From Roseiarcus sp963780825 (GTDB lineage: Bacteria; Pseudomonadota; Alphaproteobacteria; Rhizobiales; Beijerinckiaceae): a stretch of DNA of 64,000 bases. The position numbers and the translations under genes are program-made. Shown piece after piece: positions 55,919-64,000 of the stretch; the stretch's first letter is position 1; every line of letters begins with the position of its first letter. The notes beneath the pieces are model-generated. The model ran no database searches. It was given only the letters and a program-made list of their open reading frames with translations, and was not told the origin of the DNA. The DNA lies in the NCBI GenBank assembly GCA_963780825.1, contig CAWADL010000024.1, positions 496,001-560,000 of the forward strand. Direction: 5' to 3'.

Positions 55919-57235
55919 ATGAAGCATCTTATGATGTTCGCTTCGGCCATTGCGCTGTCGGCCGCCGCGTCGGGGCGGCGCAGCGCCGCGGACCAGCCGG
56001 GCTCGTTTCCCGGCGTGACGATCGACGCGAAGGTGATCGGCGGCCAGCAATATGAGGCGCTCTACACGCGCATCGCCGATTGGGAGAAGGCGACCGGCGC
56101 CAAGGTCAACATCCTCTCCAAGAAGAACGGCTTCGACATCGACAAAGAGTTGAAGTCGGACATCGCCGCCAACACCGTCAACTGGTGCGTCGGCTGGAAC
56201 CACACCTCGTTCGCGCCGCAGTATACCAGCCTCTACACCGATCTGACCAAGATCGTGCCGGCCGAGGAGATCGCCAAATATGTTCCGGGCGTCATCAAGG
56301 CCGCGACGTCGACGGCAAGCTCGACAATGCTGCCGCGCGCGCAATTCGACGTCTCGGCGCTCTATTATCTGAAGAGCAACTACACCGACGACGCCAAGAA
56401 GGCGGCATTCAAGACGAAATACGGCTATGACCTCGCGCCGCCCACGACCTGGAAGCAAGTGACCGACCAGGCGATCTTCTTCTCCAAGCCGCCGAATTTC
56501 TACGGCACCGAATTCGCCGGCAAGGAAGAGGCGATCAACGGCCGCTTCTACGAGATGGTCGTCGCCGAAGGCGGCCAATATCTCGACGGCGCGGGCAAGC
56601 CGGCGTTCAACTCCGACGCAGGCGTGCGCGCGCTCGATTGGTTCGTCAATCTCTACAAGGCCAAGGCGGTGCCGCCGGGCACTACCAACTATCTCTGGGA
56701 CGATCTCGGCCAGGGCTTCGCTTCGGGCACCGTGGCGCTCGATCTCGATTGGCCGGGCTGGGCGACCTTCTTCAACGATCCGAAGTCGTCGAAGGCCGCC
56801 GGCAATGTCGGCATCATCGTGCAGCCCGCGGGCTCGTCGGGCAAGCACACGGGTTGGTCGGGCACGCACGGCTTCTCGGTGACCGAAGCCTGCCCGCACA
56901 AGGACGCCGCGGCTTCGCTGGTGCTGTGGCTGACCAACGACGACAGCCAGAAGATCGAGGCCGGCAACGGCTCGTTGCCGACGCGCCCGGCGGTATGGGA
57001 TTGGGACATCGCGCAGGCCGCCAACAATCCTTACAAGAAGCAGGTGCTGGCGACGTTCCAGGAAGCGGCCAACTACGCCTTCCCGGTGCCGCCGCTGCCG
57101 GAATGGATCGAAATCTCCAACGCCGTCTATCCGGAACTGCAAGCCGCCATTCTCGGCGACAAGACCTCGAAGGCGGCGCTCGACGCGGCCGCGGACAAGG
57201 CGACGAAAATCCTGCAGGACGCCGGCAAGCTCTGA
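55919..57235 (+). CDS. Extracellular solute-binding protein family 1 (sugar ABC transporter)
   Basis: 438-residue periplasmic binding protein, intact in one frame. After a signal peptide, KVIGGQQYEALYTRIADWEKATGAKVNILSK is the N-terminal lobe start. NFYGTEFAGKEEAINGRFYEMVVAEGG and ALDLDWPGWATFF lie in the binding cleft, and the late GWSGTHGFSVTEACPHKDAAASLVLWL is typical of MalE/UgpB-like proteins. It is one of few genes in 48-63 kb without a frame break. It starts a rightward operon binding protein-permease-permease-ATPase-enzymes. Confidence 0.92.
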   Translation: MKHLMMFASAIALSAAASGRRSAADQPGSFPGVTIDAKVIGGQQYEALYTRIADWEKATGAKVNILSKKNGFDIDKELKSDIAANTVNWCVGWNHTSFAPQYTSLYTDLTKIVPAEEIAKYVPGVIKAATSTASSTMLPRAQFDVSALYYLKSNYTDDAKKAAFKTKYGYDLAPPTTWKQVTDQAIFFSKPPNFYGTEFAGKEEAINGRFYEMVVAEGGQYLDGAGKPAFNSDAGVRALDWFVNLYKAKAVPPGTTNYLWDDLGQGFASGTVALDLDWPGWATFFNDPKSSKAAGNVGIIVQPAGSSGKHTGWSGTHGFSVTEACPHKDAAASLVLWLTNDDSQKIEAGNGSLPTRPAVWDWDIAQAANNPYKKQVLATFQEAANYAFPVPPLPEWIEISNAVYPELQAAILGDKTSKAALDAAADKATKILQDAGKL

Positions 57236-57305
57236 AGACTGTCATCGAGCAGGCCGGGTCGTGACCCGGCCGCGCCGTTCCTTAAAGGTTGCGACGCACT
57301 TACCC

Positions 57306-58215
57306 ATGTCGGATCGATGAGAGTCCTTTAGAGTCAGCGCGCCGCTGCTTCTGCTGTTGCCGGCGATCATGGTGTTGGCCGCGATGGTCGCGCTGCCGCT
57401 GGCGTTCTCGCTATATTCAAGCTTCACCGCCTTTCGCTTGACACGGCCCGAGAGCCTGTATGTCTTCGTCGGTTTGCGCAACTACATCAATGCGCTGAGC
57501 GATCCGGTCTTCTTGGTCGCATTCGTGCGCACCGTCGTTCTGCTGGCGATCGCGCTTGAACCTGGAAATGCTGCTCGGCCTCGGTCTTGCGCTGCTGATC
57601 GAAAAGGCGGTGCACGGCAAGCGATTGCTGCGCACTTTCATGATGTTCCCGATGATGTTCTCGCCGATCCTGGTCGGCTTTCAGTTCAAATTCCTGTTCA
57701 ACGACAATGTCGGTCTCGTCAACAATGCGCTGCAGTCGCTGGGCGTGACGCAGGAGGCAATTCCCTGGTTGATTGACGGCAACCTCGCCTTCTTCTCGAT
57801 CGTCGTCGCAGAAGTCTGGTCGTCGACGCCGGTGTTTGCAATTCTCATTCTGGCAGGGCTGCTGGCCATGCCAAGGGAGCCGCTCGAGGCCGCGAGAGTC
57901 GATGGCTGCACGCCGTGGCAGAGCTTTCGGTTTGTGACCTGGCCCTTCATCATGCCCTTCGCCTATATCGCGATGACGATCCGCTCGCTCGACGTCGCGC
58001 GCGCCTATGACATCGTAAAGATCATGACCGACGGCGGTCCGGCGCGGCGCACTGAACTGCTCTGGACGTTGGTGGCGCGCACGGCCTATGGCGATGCGCG
58101 CATGGGCGCGGCCAACGCCATGGCCTACGCCTCCATCCTGTTGTCGATCGTTTTCACCGTCTATTTCTTCCGCAAGCTCGCCGTGGCGCGCGCGCAGATC
58201 GCCGCGGAGTGGTGA
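57306..58215 (+). CDS. Sugar ABC transporter permease, MalF/UgpA type (frameshifted)
   Basis: About 300 residues. LLLLLPAIMVLAAMVALPLAFSLYSSF is the first helix, then FVGLRNYINALSDPVFLVAFVRTVVLLAIA. The frame changes near 57554 (an extra T, CTTG for CTG) into NLEMLLGLGLALLIEKAVHGKRLLRT. The EAA coupling loop is PREPLEAARVDGCTPWQSFRFVTWPFI. Another break lies just after the start (near 57330), so the exact initiation codon (57306 or 57317) is uncertain. Stop at 58213-58215, one base before the next ATG. Confidence 0.85.
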
Positions 58216-58216
58216 G

Positions 58217-59093
58217 ATGACGCGCAACGAAAGCCTCGCGACGATGGCGTGTTGCGTGGGCCGACGTCGCGCACGGCGTCGGTCTATTTCCTCGCCATGA
58301 TGCTGATTTGTCTGCCGGGCGCGTGGATCGTGCTGAACTCGCTACGTCCAACCGTCGAGATCATGGCCAAGCCCGCGGTCTGGATCCCGCAACAACTCTC
58401 GTTCGACGCCTTCACCGCAATGTTCGGTTCGCTCGGCCACGGCGCGATTCCCGTCGGCGACTATTTTCGCAATTCAGCTGATCATCTCGGCCACCTCGAC
58501 GATCATCGCCGATCGCGATCGGGATCAGCGGCGGCTACGCCTTCGCGCGCTTCCGCTTTCGCGCGCAAATCGGCGCTGTTCCTGGGCTTCATGCTGACTC
58601 GCGCGGTTCCCGGCGTCGCGCTTTCGCTGCCGCTGTTCATCCTGTTCGCGCGGCTCGGGATCATCGACACCCACTTCGCGCTGATTTTGGTTTATGTCGC
58701 GCTCAACGTGCCTTTCACACTGTGGTTGATCGACGGCTTCTTCCGCCAGGTGCCGCTCGACATGGCCGAGGCGGCGCAGGTCGACGGCTGCACGCGCTGG
58801 CAGGCGTTCTTTCACGTCGAGTTCCCGCTGGCCGGCCCCGGCATCGCGTCCGCCGCGATCTTCGCGTTCCTGACCTCGTGGAACGAATTCGCGCTCGCCT
58901 CAACAGCTCACTCGCTCGGTCAATTCCAAAACGCTTGCCGGTCGGCCTGCTCGATTACACCTCGGAATTCACCATCGACTGGCGCGGCATGTGCGCGCTC
59001 GCGGTGGTGATGGTGGCGCCGGCGTTGGCGCTAACGTTCATCATCCAGCGACATCTCGTGTCCGGCCTGACGTCCGGCGCGGTGAAGGGTTAG
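58217..59093 (+). CDS. Sugar ABC transporter permease, MalG/UgpE type (frameshifted)
   Basis: About 290 residues. The first helix is TASVYFLAMMLICLPGAWIVLNSLRP; the periplasmic part follows, then YAFARFRF-like sequence, and the EAA loop PLDMAEAAQVDGCTRWQAFFHVEFPL. The end is GMCALAVVMVAPALALTFIIQRHLVSGLTSGAVKG. Frame breaks occur near 58250, 58480, 58515, 58905 and 58935; in the last the extra T gives CTTG for CTG again. It starts one base after the MalF-type gene and ends three bases before the ATPase. Confidence 0.85.
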
Positions 59094-59096
59094 ACG

Positions 59097-60210
59097 ATGG
59101 CGACCGTCACGCTGGACAAGTTGGTGAAGCGCTACGGCGCGGTGGAGGCGGTGCGCAGCATCGATCTTGCAGATCGAGGATCGCGAGTTCGTCGCGCTGG
59201 TTGGGCCATCGGGCTGCGGCAAATCGACGACGCTGCGCATGATTGCGGGGCTCGAGGAGATCAGCGGCGGCGAGATCAGGATCGGCGGCGAGGTCGTGAA
59301 CGATCTGCCGCCGCGGGCGCGCAACATCTCGATGGTGTTTCAATCCTATGCGCTCTATCCGCACATGAGCGTGCGCGAAAATCTCGGGTTTTTCGCTGAA
59401 GATCGCCAAGCAATCGACGGATGAGATCAAGCGCCGCGTCGACGAGGCGGCGGCGATCCTTCATCTGGAGCCGCTGCTGGACCGCCGTCCGTCGCAACTC
59501 TCCGGCGGTCAGAGCCAGCGCGTCGCGATGGGCCGCGCCATCGTCCGCAATCCGGCCGTGTTCCTGTTCGACGAGCCGTTGTCCAATCTCGACGCAAAGC
59601 TGCGCGGCGAGATGCGCACCGAGATCAAGAAACTGCACGCGCGCGTCACCTCGACCGTGATATATGTCACGCACGATCAGGTGGAGGCGATGACGCTTGG
59701 CGGATCGCATCGTCATCATGCGCGACGGCCTCATCGAGCAGGTCGGCACGCCGGACGAGGTGTTTCATCGCCCGGCGACGCGCTTCGTCGCGAGTTTCAT
59801 CGGCTCCCCGCCGATGAACCTAGTCGAGGCCGAGATCGCCGACGATCAGGTCGTATTCGCCAACGACGATCGGCTTCCGCTGCCGCCGGCGTTTCGCAAC
59901 GCTTCGCCGCGAAAGGGCGAAAGATTGTGTTTGGTCTGCGGCCGGACGATGTTTACCCCAGCGGCCACGGCCTGGCCTCGGGACACGCCGGAGCGGTTCA
60001 CGAACGGCCGCTTACCGTCAGCCTGACAGAGCCGCTCGGCAACGAGACGCTGGTGTTCCTGCAATTTCGCCGGGCGCGAATGGTTGTCGCGCATGCTCAA
60101 TCCGCGCACCGCTCGCGCCAGGCGCGTCGATCCCGGTCAGCTTCGATCTCGCCGACGCGCATCTGTTCGACGCCGCCACCGGCGCGGCGCTCGTCCGCGT
60201 GGGAGACTGA
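59097..60210 (+). CDS. Sugar ABC transporter ATP-binding protein, MalK/UgpC type (frameshifted)
   Basis: About 365 residues. Walker A is GPSGCGKS, the Q-loop is SMVFQSYALYPHMSV, the signature LSGGQSQRVAMGRA, Walker B VFLFDEPLSNLDAKLR, and H-loop IYVTHDQVEAMTL. After the ATPase domain a TOBE-type regulatory domain follows with GSPPMNLVEAEI, GLRPDDV and LTVSLTEPLGNETLV. Frame breaks near 59170 (extra T), 59395 (extra T in a T run), 59700 (extra G), 59925 and 60090. Stop at 60208-60210, one base before the next gene. Confidence 0.87.
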
Positions 60211-60211
60211 C

Positions 60212-61332
60212 ATGGCGAAAATCGAACGCGTCGAACTGCGCATGGTCGATCTGCCGCCGAAGGTGAAGCGGGTCGACGCCATCCAGAGTTTCGTCTCGCA
60301 GGAGACGCCGATCGTCTCGATCACCGATACCGACGGCGCGATCGGGGTCGGCTATTCCTACACCATCGGCACCGGCGGCTCCTCCGTGATGCGGCTGCTG
60401 GCCGATCATCTCGCGCCGCGCATGCTCGGGCAAAGACGCCGACCGCATCGAAGCGATCTGGCGCGAGCTCGAATACGCCACCCACGCCACGACCATCGGC
60501 GCCATCACGGCGCTGGCGCTGGCCGCCATCGATACCGCGCTGTGGGACTTGAGCTGCAAACGGCGCAGGCCTGCCGCTGTGGATCGCCGCGGGCGGCGCC
60601 AGCGACCGGCGCCCGCTCTACACCACCGAAGGCGGCTGGCTGCATCTGCCCGCGGAAGCTCTGGTCGACGACGCGCTTGCGGCGCGCGAGAAAGGGCTTT
60701 CGCGGCTCAAAGATCAAGATCGGCCGCCCGCATGTCGCGGAGGATCGTGCGCGGCTTGCGCGCCGTGCGCAAGGCGCTCGGCGACGGTTTCGAGATCATG
60801 ACCGACGCCAACCAGGGCCTTCTCGCTCGACGAGGCGATCCGCCGCGCCGGGCAGTTCGCCGAGCTCGATCTCGCCTGGATCGAGGAGCCGCTGCCGGCC
60901 GACGACATCGACGGCCACGTGCGGCTTGACGCAATCGACCTCGACGCCGATCGCCATCGGCGAGTCGCTCTATTCGATCCGCCATTTCCGCGAATATCTC
61001 GCGCGAGGGCGGCTGCTCGATCGTGCAGACCGACGTCGCGCGGATCGGCGGTATCACGCCGTGGCTGAAGGTCGCGCATGCGGCGGAAGCGTTCGACGTG
61101 CCGGTGTGCCCGCATTTCCTGATGGAGTTGCATGTCAGCCTCGCCTGCGCCGTGCCGAACGGCCGCTATGTCGAATACATCCCGCAGCTCGACGATCTGA
61201 CGACGCGAAGGCATGAAGGTGGAGGCCGGCATGGCGGTCGCGCCAAGCGCGCCCGGCCTCGGCATCGCCTGGGATTGGGAGGCGATCCGTCGGCGCAGCG
61301 TCGCGGAATTCAACAAGACAATTTCGCCGTGA
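60212..61332 (+). CDS. Mandelate racemase/muconate lactonizing enzyme family protein (sugar-acid dehydratase-like, frameshifted)
   Basis: Enolase-superfamily enzyme of about 370 residues. IERVELRMVDLPPKVKR begins the capping domain. The barrel shows the KxK base pair in SKIKIGRP, the metal ligands in MTDANQG, WIEEPL and IAIGES, and the His/Glu end CPHFLMELHVSLA. Such enzymes abstract an alpha proton, mostly dehydrating sugar acids to 2-keto-3-deoxy acids. Eight or so breaks, each explained by one extra base (e.g. near 60432, 60563, 60690, 60822, 60926, 61008, 61208). With a mutarotase-like gene next door, a 6-deoxy sugar acid is a possible substrate. Confidence 0.87.
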
Positions 61333-61343
61333 GGGAGGCGCAA

Positions 61344-61685
61344 ATGCAGCGCATGGGCATGGTGATTGGCATCCGCCCGGAGCGGATCGACGGAATACAA
61401 GCAGCTGCACGCGGCGGTCTGGCCGGGCGTGCTGGCGAAGATCGCCGATTGCAACATCCGCAACTACTCGATCTTCCTGCGCGAGCCGGAGAATCTGCTG
61501 TTCGCCTATTTCGAATATCACGGCGACGATTTCGCCGCCGAACTCCGCGAAGATGGCCGCCGATCCGACGACGCAGAAATGGTGGGACATCAACATGCCG
61601 CTGCCAGCGCCGCCTCGACAGCGCCAAGGAGGGCGATTGGTGGTCGGCGATGCCCTCCGATATTTTTCACGCCTTGAGGCAATGA
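61344..61685 (+). CDS. L-rhamnose mutarotase family protein (frameshifted)
   Basis: About 110 residues of the RhaM/YiiL (DUF718) fold, which interconverts sugar anomers. RMGMVIGIRPERID, EYKQLHAAVWPGVLAKIADCNIRNYSIFL has the catalytic His and Tyr, and ENLLFAYFEYHGDDF follows. The end is DPTTQKWWDINMPLP with the conserved Trp pair. Three extra bases (near 61391, 61549 and 61610) break the frame. It starts 11 bases after the dehydratase gene. Members act on L-rhamnose and related 6-deoxy sugars, which is the best clue to the sugar used here. Confidence 0.85.
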   Translation: MQRMGMVIGIRPERIDGIQAAARGGLAGRAGEDRRLQHPQLLDLPARAGESAVRLFRISRRRFRRRTPRRWPPIRRRRNGGTSTCRCQRRLDSAKEGDWWSAMPSDIFHALRQ

Positions 61686-61686
61686 G

Positions 61687-62763
61687 TTGGCTTTCGATCC
61701 CGCCTCGCTGCGCCAGGAGTGGCCGAAGCCGAGCCGGCCGCGACCGATCGTGACGATCGGCGCGGGCTCGATCGTCGCCGACGCGCATTTTCCCGCCTAT
61801 CGCAAAGCGGGTTACCCGATCGCGGGGGTGTTCGACCTCGATCTCGCGCGGGCGCAGGAGGTCGCGGAGCGATTTCGATGTCGGAACAGTGTTCTCGACG
61901 CTGGATGAGGCGCGTTGCAATCAAGAGCGCAGTGTTCGATCTGGCGACGCCGCCTGGTGAGCATGCAAAGGTGTTTGAGCGCGCTGCCGGACGGCGCCGC
62001 GGTGCTGATCCAGAAGCCGATGGGGCGAAACGAGGCCGAGGCGAGCGAAATCCTCGGGATATGTCGCGCCAAACGGCTGGTTGCCGCGGTCAATTTTCAA
62101 TTGCGGTTCGCGCCCGCGATGCTGGCGGTCGCAGACGCGTTCGCGCGCGGCTTGCTCGGCGATCTCGTCGACGTCGAGGCGCATCTCGCCATCGACACGC
62201 CGTGGGACATGTTCGCGTTCCTGAAGGGCTTGAAGCGCGTCGAAATCGCCGTTCACTCCATCCACTATCTCGACCTCATGCGCAGCCTGCTCGGCGATCC
62301 CAAGGGGGTTCACGCCAAGACCATCGGGCATCCGAATTCGACGATGGCGCAAACGCGCACCTCTGCGATTCTCGACTATGGCGATCGCGTGCGCTGCACG
62401 CTGTCGGTCAACCACAATCACGCCTTCGGTCGCCGCCATCAGGTCGCCGAATTTCGCTTCGACGGGACCGAAGGCGCGGCGCACGTGAGCCTCGGCCTGC
62501 TGCTCGATTATCCCCGCGGCGAGCCGGATGCGCTGTCCATCCGGCCGAAGGGCGAGACCGCAATGGTTCGACGTCCCCCTGCGCGGCGGCTGGTTCCCCG
62601 ATGCTTTCGTCGGCCGCATGGCCAATCTGCAGCGCTTCGTCGCCGGTGAGGACGCCGGCGCTTGATCGCGAGCGTCGAGGACGCGTGGTCGACCATGGCG
62701 CTCGTCGAGGCGATGTACCGATCGAGCGCCGCGCCGGCGACCGCGCCTTCGCCGCATCCCTGA
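61687..62763 (+). CDS. Gfo/Idh/MocA family oxidoreductase (frameshifted)
   Basis: About 350 residues. RPIVTIGAGSIVADAHFPAYRKAG is the Rossmann site, and VLIQKPMGRNEAEA has the catalytic Lys in QKP rather than EKP. NFQLRFAPAMLAVADA and VEIAVHSIHYLDLMRSLLGDPKG lie in the substrate domain. Breaks near 61880, 61915, 61975, 62565 and 62655. The start is a TTG at 61687, one base after the mutarotase stop; an ATG overlapping that stop is out of frame. Probably an NAD-dependent sugar or inositol-type dehydrogenase of the same pathway. Confidence 0.84.
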
Positions 62764-62776
62764 GCGAAAGTGACCG

Positions 62777-63227
62777 ATGAACGAACAAACGATCTACTAC
62801 GAGGACTACCAACTCGGCTCGGTGCGGCTCACGCACGGCCGCACCATCACCGAGACCGATTTCGTCGTGCATGCCGGCCATACCGGCGATTTCTTTCCGC
62901 ATCATCATGGACGCGGAGTTCATGAAGACGACGTCGTTCGGCCAGCGCATCGCGCATGGCACGATGGTTTTTGCCATCGGCGTCGGCCTGACCGCGACGC
63001 TCATCAATCCGGTTGCCTTCTCCTATGGGTACGATCGCCTGCGTTTCATCCGTCCGGTGTTCATCGGCGACACGATCCGCACGCGGGTGACGATCGCCTC
63101 GAAGGAGGACGATTCCCGCCGATCAGGCCAAGGGCGCGTGATCGAGCGCTGCGAGGTTCTGAATCAAAGAGACGAAGTCGTGCTCGCCGCCGACCATATC
63201 TTGCTGGTTGAGAAGCGTCCGACATGA
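62777..63227 (+). CDS. MaoC family acyl-CoA hydratase/dehydratase (frameshifted)
   Basis: About 149 residues. YYEDYQLGSVRLTHGRTITETDFVVHAGHTGDFFPHH gives the start of the hot-dog domain, then FMKTTSFGQRIAHGTMVFAIGVGL with the catalytic-loop His, and FSYGYDRLRFIRPVFIGDTIRT. One break near 62907 splits the two parts. It is a shorter paralogue of the MaoC at 54274-54854. The ATG at 62777 lies 13 bases after the Gfo/Idh stop, so it belongs to the importer operon. Confidence 0.86.
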
Positions 63228-63309
63228 ACAAACGGGCGCTCGCTGGGCGCGCGCATTGTTCCACAAACCTGTGCGCCAGTCTTGACGGCGAGAGACGGAG
63301 AGCTCTACG

Positions 63310-64000
63310 ATGAAATTTCTTGTCACCGGCGGCACAGGCTTTATTGGCGCCTCCGTCGTCAGAAACCTCGCAGCGCGCGGTGTTCCGACTGTCGTGGCTG
63401 ACTTGAACGCCAGCGCCGCTCCCAGCATTGGCGCCGCCAAGGTCGAAGCTATGGACGTCGCCGACGCACGCTCGGTCGAAGCCGTGTTCGCGCGGCATCC
63501 CGACATCACCCATTGCATTCACCTCGCATATTTGATGAGCGCGGAGGTTGAGGCCAATCCGGCGCTTGGCGTAAACGTCAATGTGCTCGGCATGGTGAAC
63601 ATGTTCGAGGCGGTCGTTCGTCATCGCCTGACGCGTCTCGTCTTCACGAGCAGCGAAACTGTATTTGGCGCGAACCAAGCTCGTTATGGCAATCGTCCGG
63701 TGAAGGAAGAGGATTTTTGTTCGCCAGAGGACCACTTTTTTACCTATGGCGTGATGAAGCTCCTCGACGAATTCATCGCAAGAAAATACATGGAGAAGCA
63801 CGCGGTGAGCCTCGCCTGTGTGCGGCCCGCCGTCGTGTTCGGGCATGGGCGGAAGCGCGGCTCGGTACTGTGGGCGGAGGACTATGCCTCCCGGCCAGCG
63901 TCTGGCGAGACGGCGCGGCTGCCCTTCTCACAGCATTCGCGTGAGACGTGGATATACAAGGACGACTGCGCCGAACAGTTGGTGCGACTCGCGCTGAAGG
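63310..64000 (+). CDS. NAD-dependent epimerase/dehydratase family protein (partial, cut by window edge)
   Basis: Extended SDR, about 230 residues visible in a single clean frame. FLVTGGTGFIGASVVRNLAARG is the NAD site with the GxxGxxG motif. FTSSETVFG holds the catalytic Ser/Thr region and YGVMK (near residue 150) is the YxxxK pair. SLACVRPAVVFGHG and ETWIYKDDCAEQLVRLAL are typical of the family. It changes or reduces an NDP-sugar or, in catabolic settings, a sugar acid. It follows the MaoC gene by 82 bases and is likely the next gene of the operon. Confidence 0.9.
   Translation, partial: MKFLVTGGTGFIGASVVRNLAARGVPTVVADLNASAAPSIGAAKVEAMDVADARSVEAVFARHPDITHCIHLAYLMSAEVEANPALGVNVNVLGMVNMFEAVVRHRLTRLVFTSSETVFGANQARYGNRPVKEEDFCSPEDHFFTYGVMKLLDEFIARKYMEKHAVSLACVRPAVVFGHGRKRGSVLWAEDYASRPASGETARLPFSQHSRETWIYKDDCAEQLVRLALK

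Noticed and set aside
55727..57142. 471-residue minus-strand ORF opposite the binding protein
   Set aside because: The plus-strand gene has a signal peptide and family motifs in one clean frame; the antisense frame has none.

Overview
The window is GC-rich and looks like the chromosome of an alphaproteobacterium, probably of the order Hyphomicrobiales (Rhizobiales). The clues are the gene order ctaC-ctaD-ctaB-coxF-ctaG-ctaE-DUF983-surf1, an IalB-family protein, an MlaE permease with an N-terminal STAS domain, and dispersed palindromic repeats of the kind common in that order. The taxonomic call is inference; no rRNA gene is present.

Layout. 1-15 kb is a CoA-dependent catabolic island. It has two branched-chain-amino-acid-type (Liv) ABC importers, both read on the minus strand, around an unequal pair of acyl-CoA dehydrogenases, a TetR regulator, a zinc alcohol/quinone dehydrogenase, an alpha-methylacyl-CoA racemase-like CoA transferase, an enoyl-CoA-reductase-like SDR, and remnants of panE and an acyl-CoA synthetase. 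15.4-23.6 kb is housekeeping: tRNA-Lys(UUU), a lipoprotein, IalB and the aa3-type cytochrome c oxidase operon with its assembly factors. 23.6-25.3 kb holds a degraded HEPN/MNT toxin-antitoxin pair and a Fic protein. 25.4-42.3 kb is mixed: SDRs, MlaE/MlaF lipid transport, a sugar 1-dehydrogenase, an FkbM methyltransferase, an L,D-transpeptidase, a rhomboid protease, CTP synthase, a GST, an alpha/beta hydrolase, an MscS-like channel with a cyclic-nucleotide-type domain, and pyruvate oxidase. 42.6-47.1 kb pairs a polar amino-acid ABC importer with a divergent Ldh2-family dehydrogenase. 47.3-64 kb is a sugar or sugar-acid catabolic island with a lactonase, an Rbs-type importer and a Mal/Ugp-type importer, IclR, two MaoC hydratases, a CaiB CoA transferase, an enolase-superfamily dehydratase, an L-rhamnose-mutarotase-like protein, a Gfo/Idh oxidoreductase and an epimerase.

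Two window-wide features matter to any reader. First, at least thirty reading-frame breaks are visible, including in the normally essential pyrG and densely from 48 to 63 kb. Most can be repaired by removing one base, so this is more likely uncorrected insertion errors in the assembly than mass gene decay. I therefore annotate full gene spans across frame breaks. Second, at least four families of dispersed inverted repeats occupy many intergenic gaps. In the best-represented family the arms differ between copies while each arm stays self-complementary, as expected if structure is under selection.

The most promising candidates for undescribed biology are the 47-64 kb island, which mixes deoxy-sugar enzymes with CoA-transferase/MaoC chemistry, and the 1-15 kb island with a possibly heteromeric acyl-CoA dehydrogenase.
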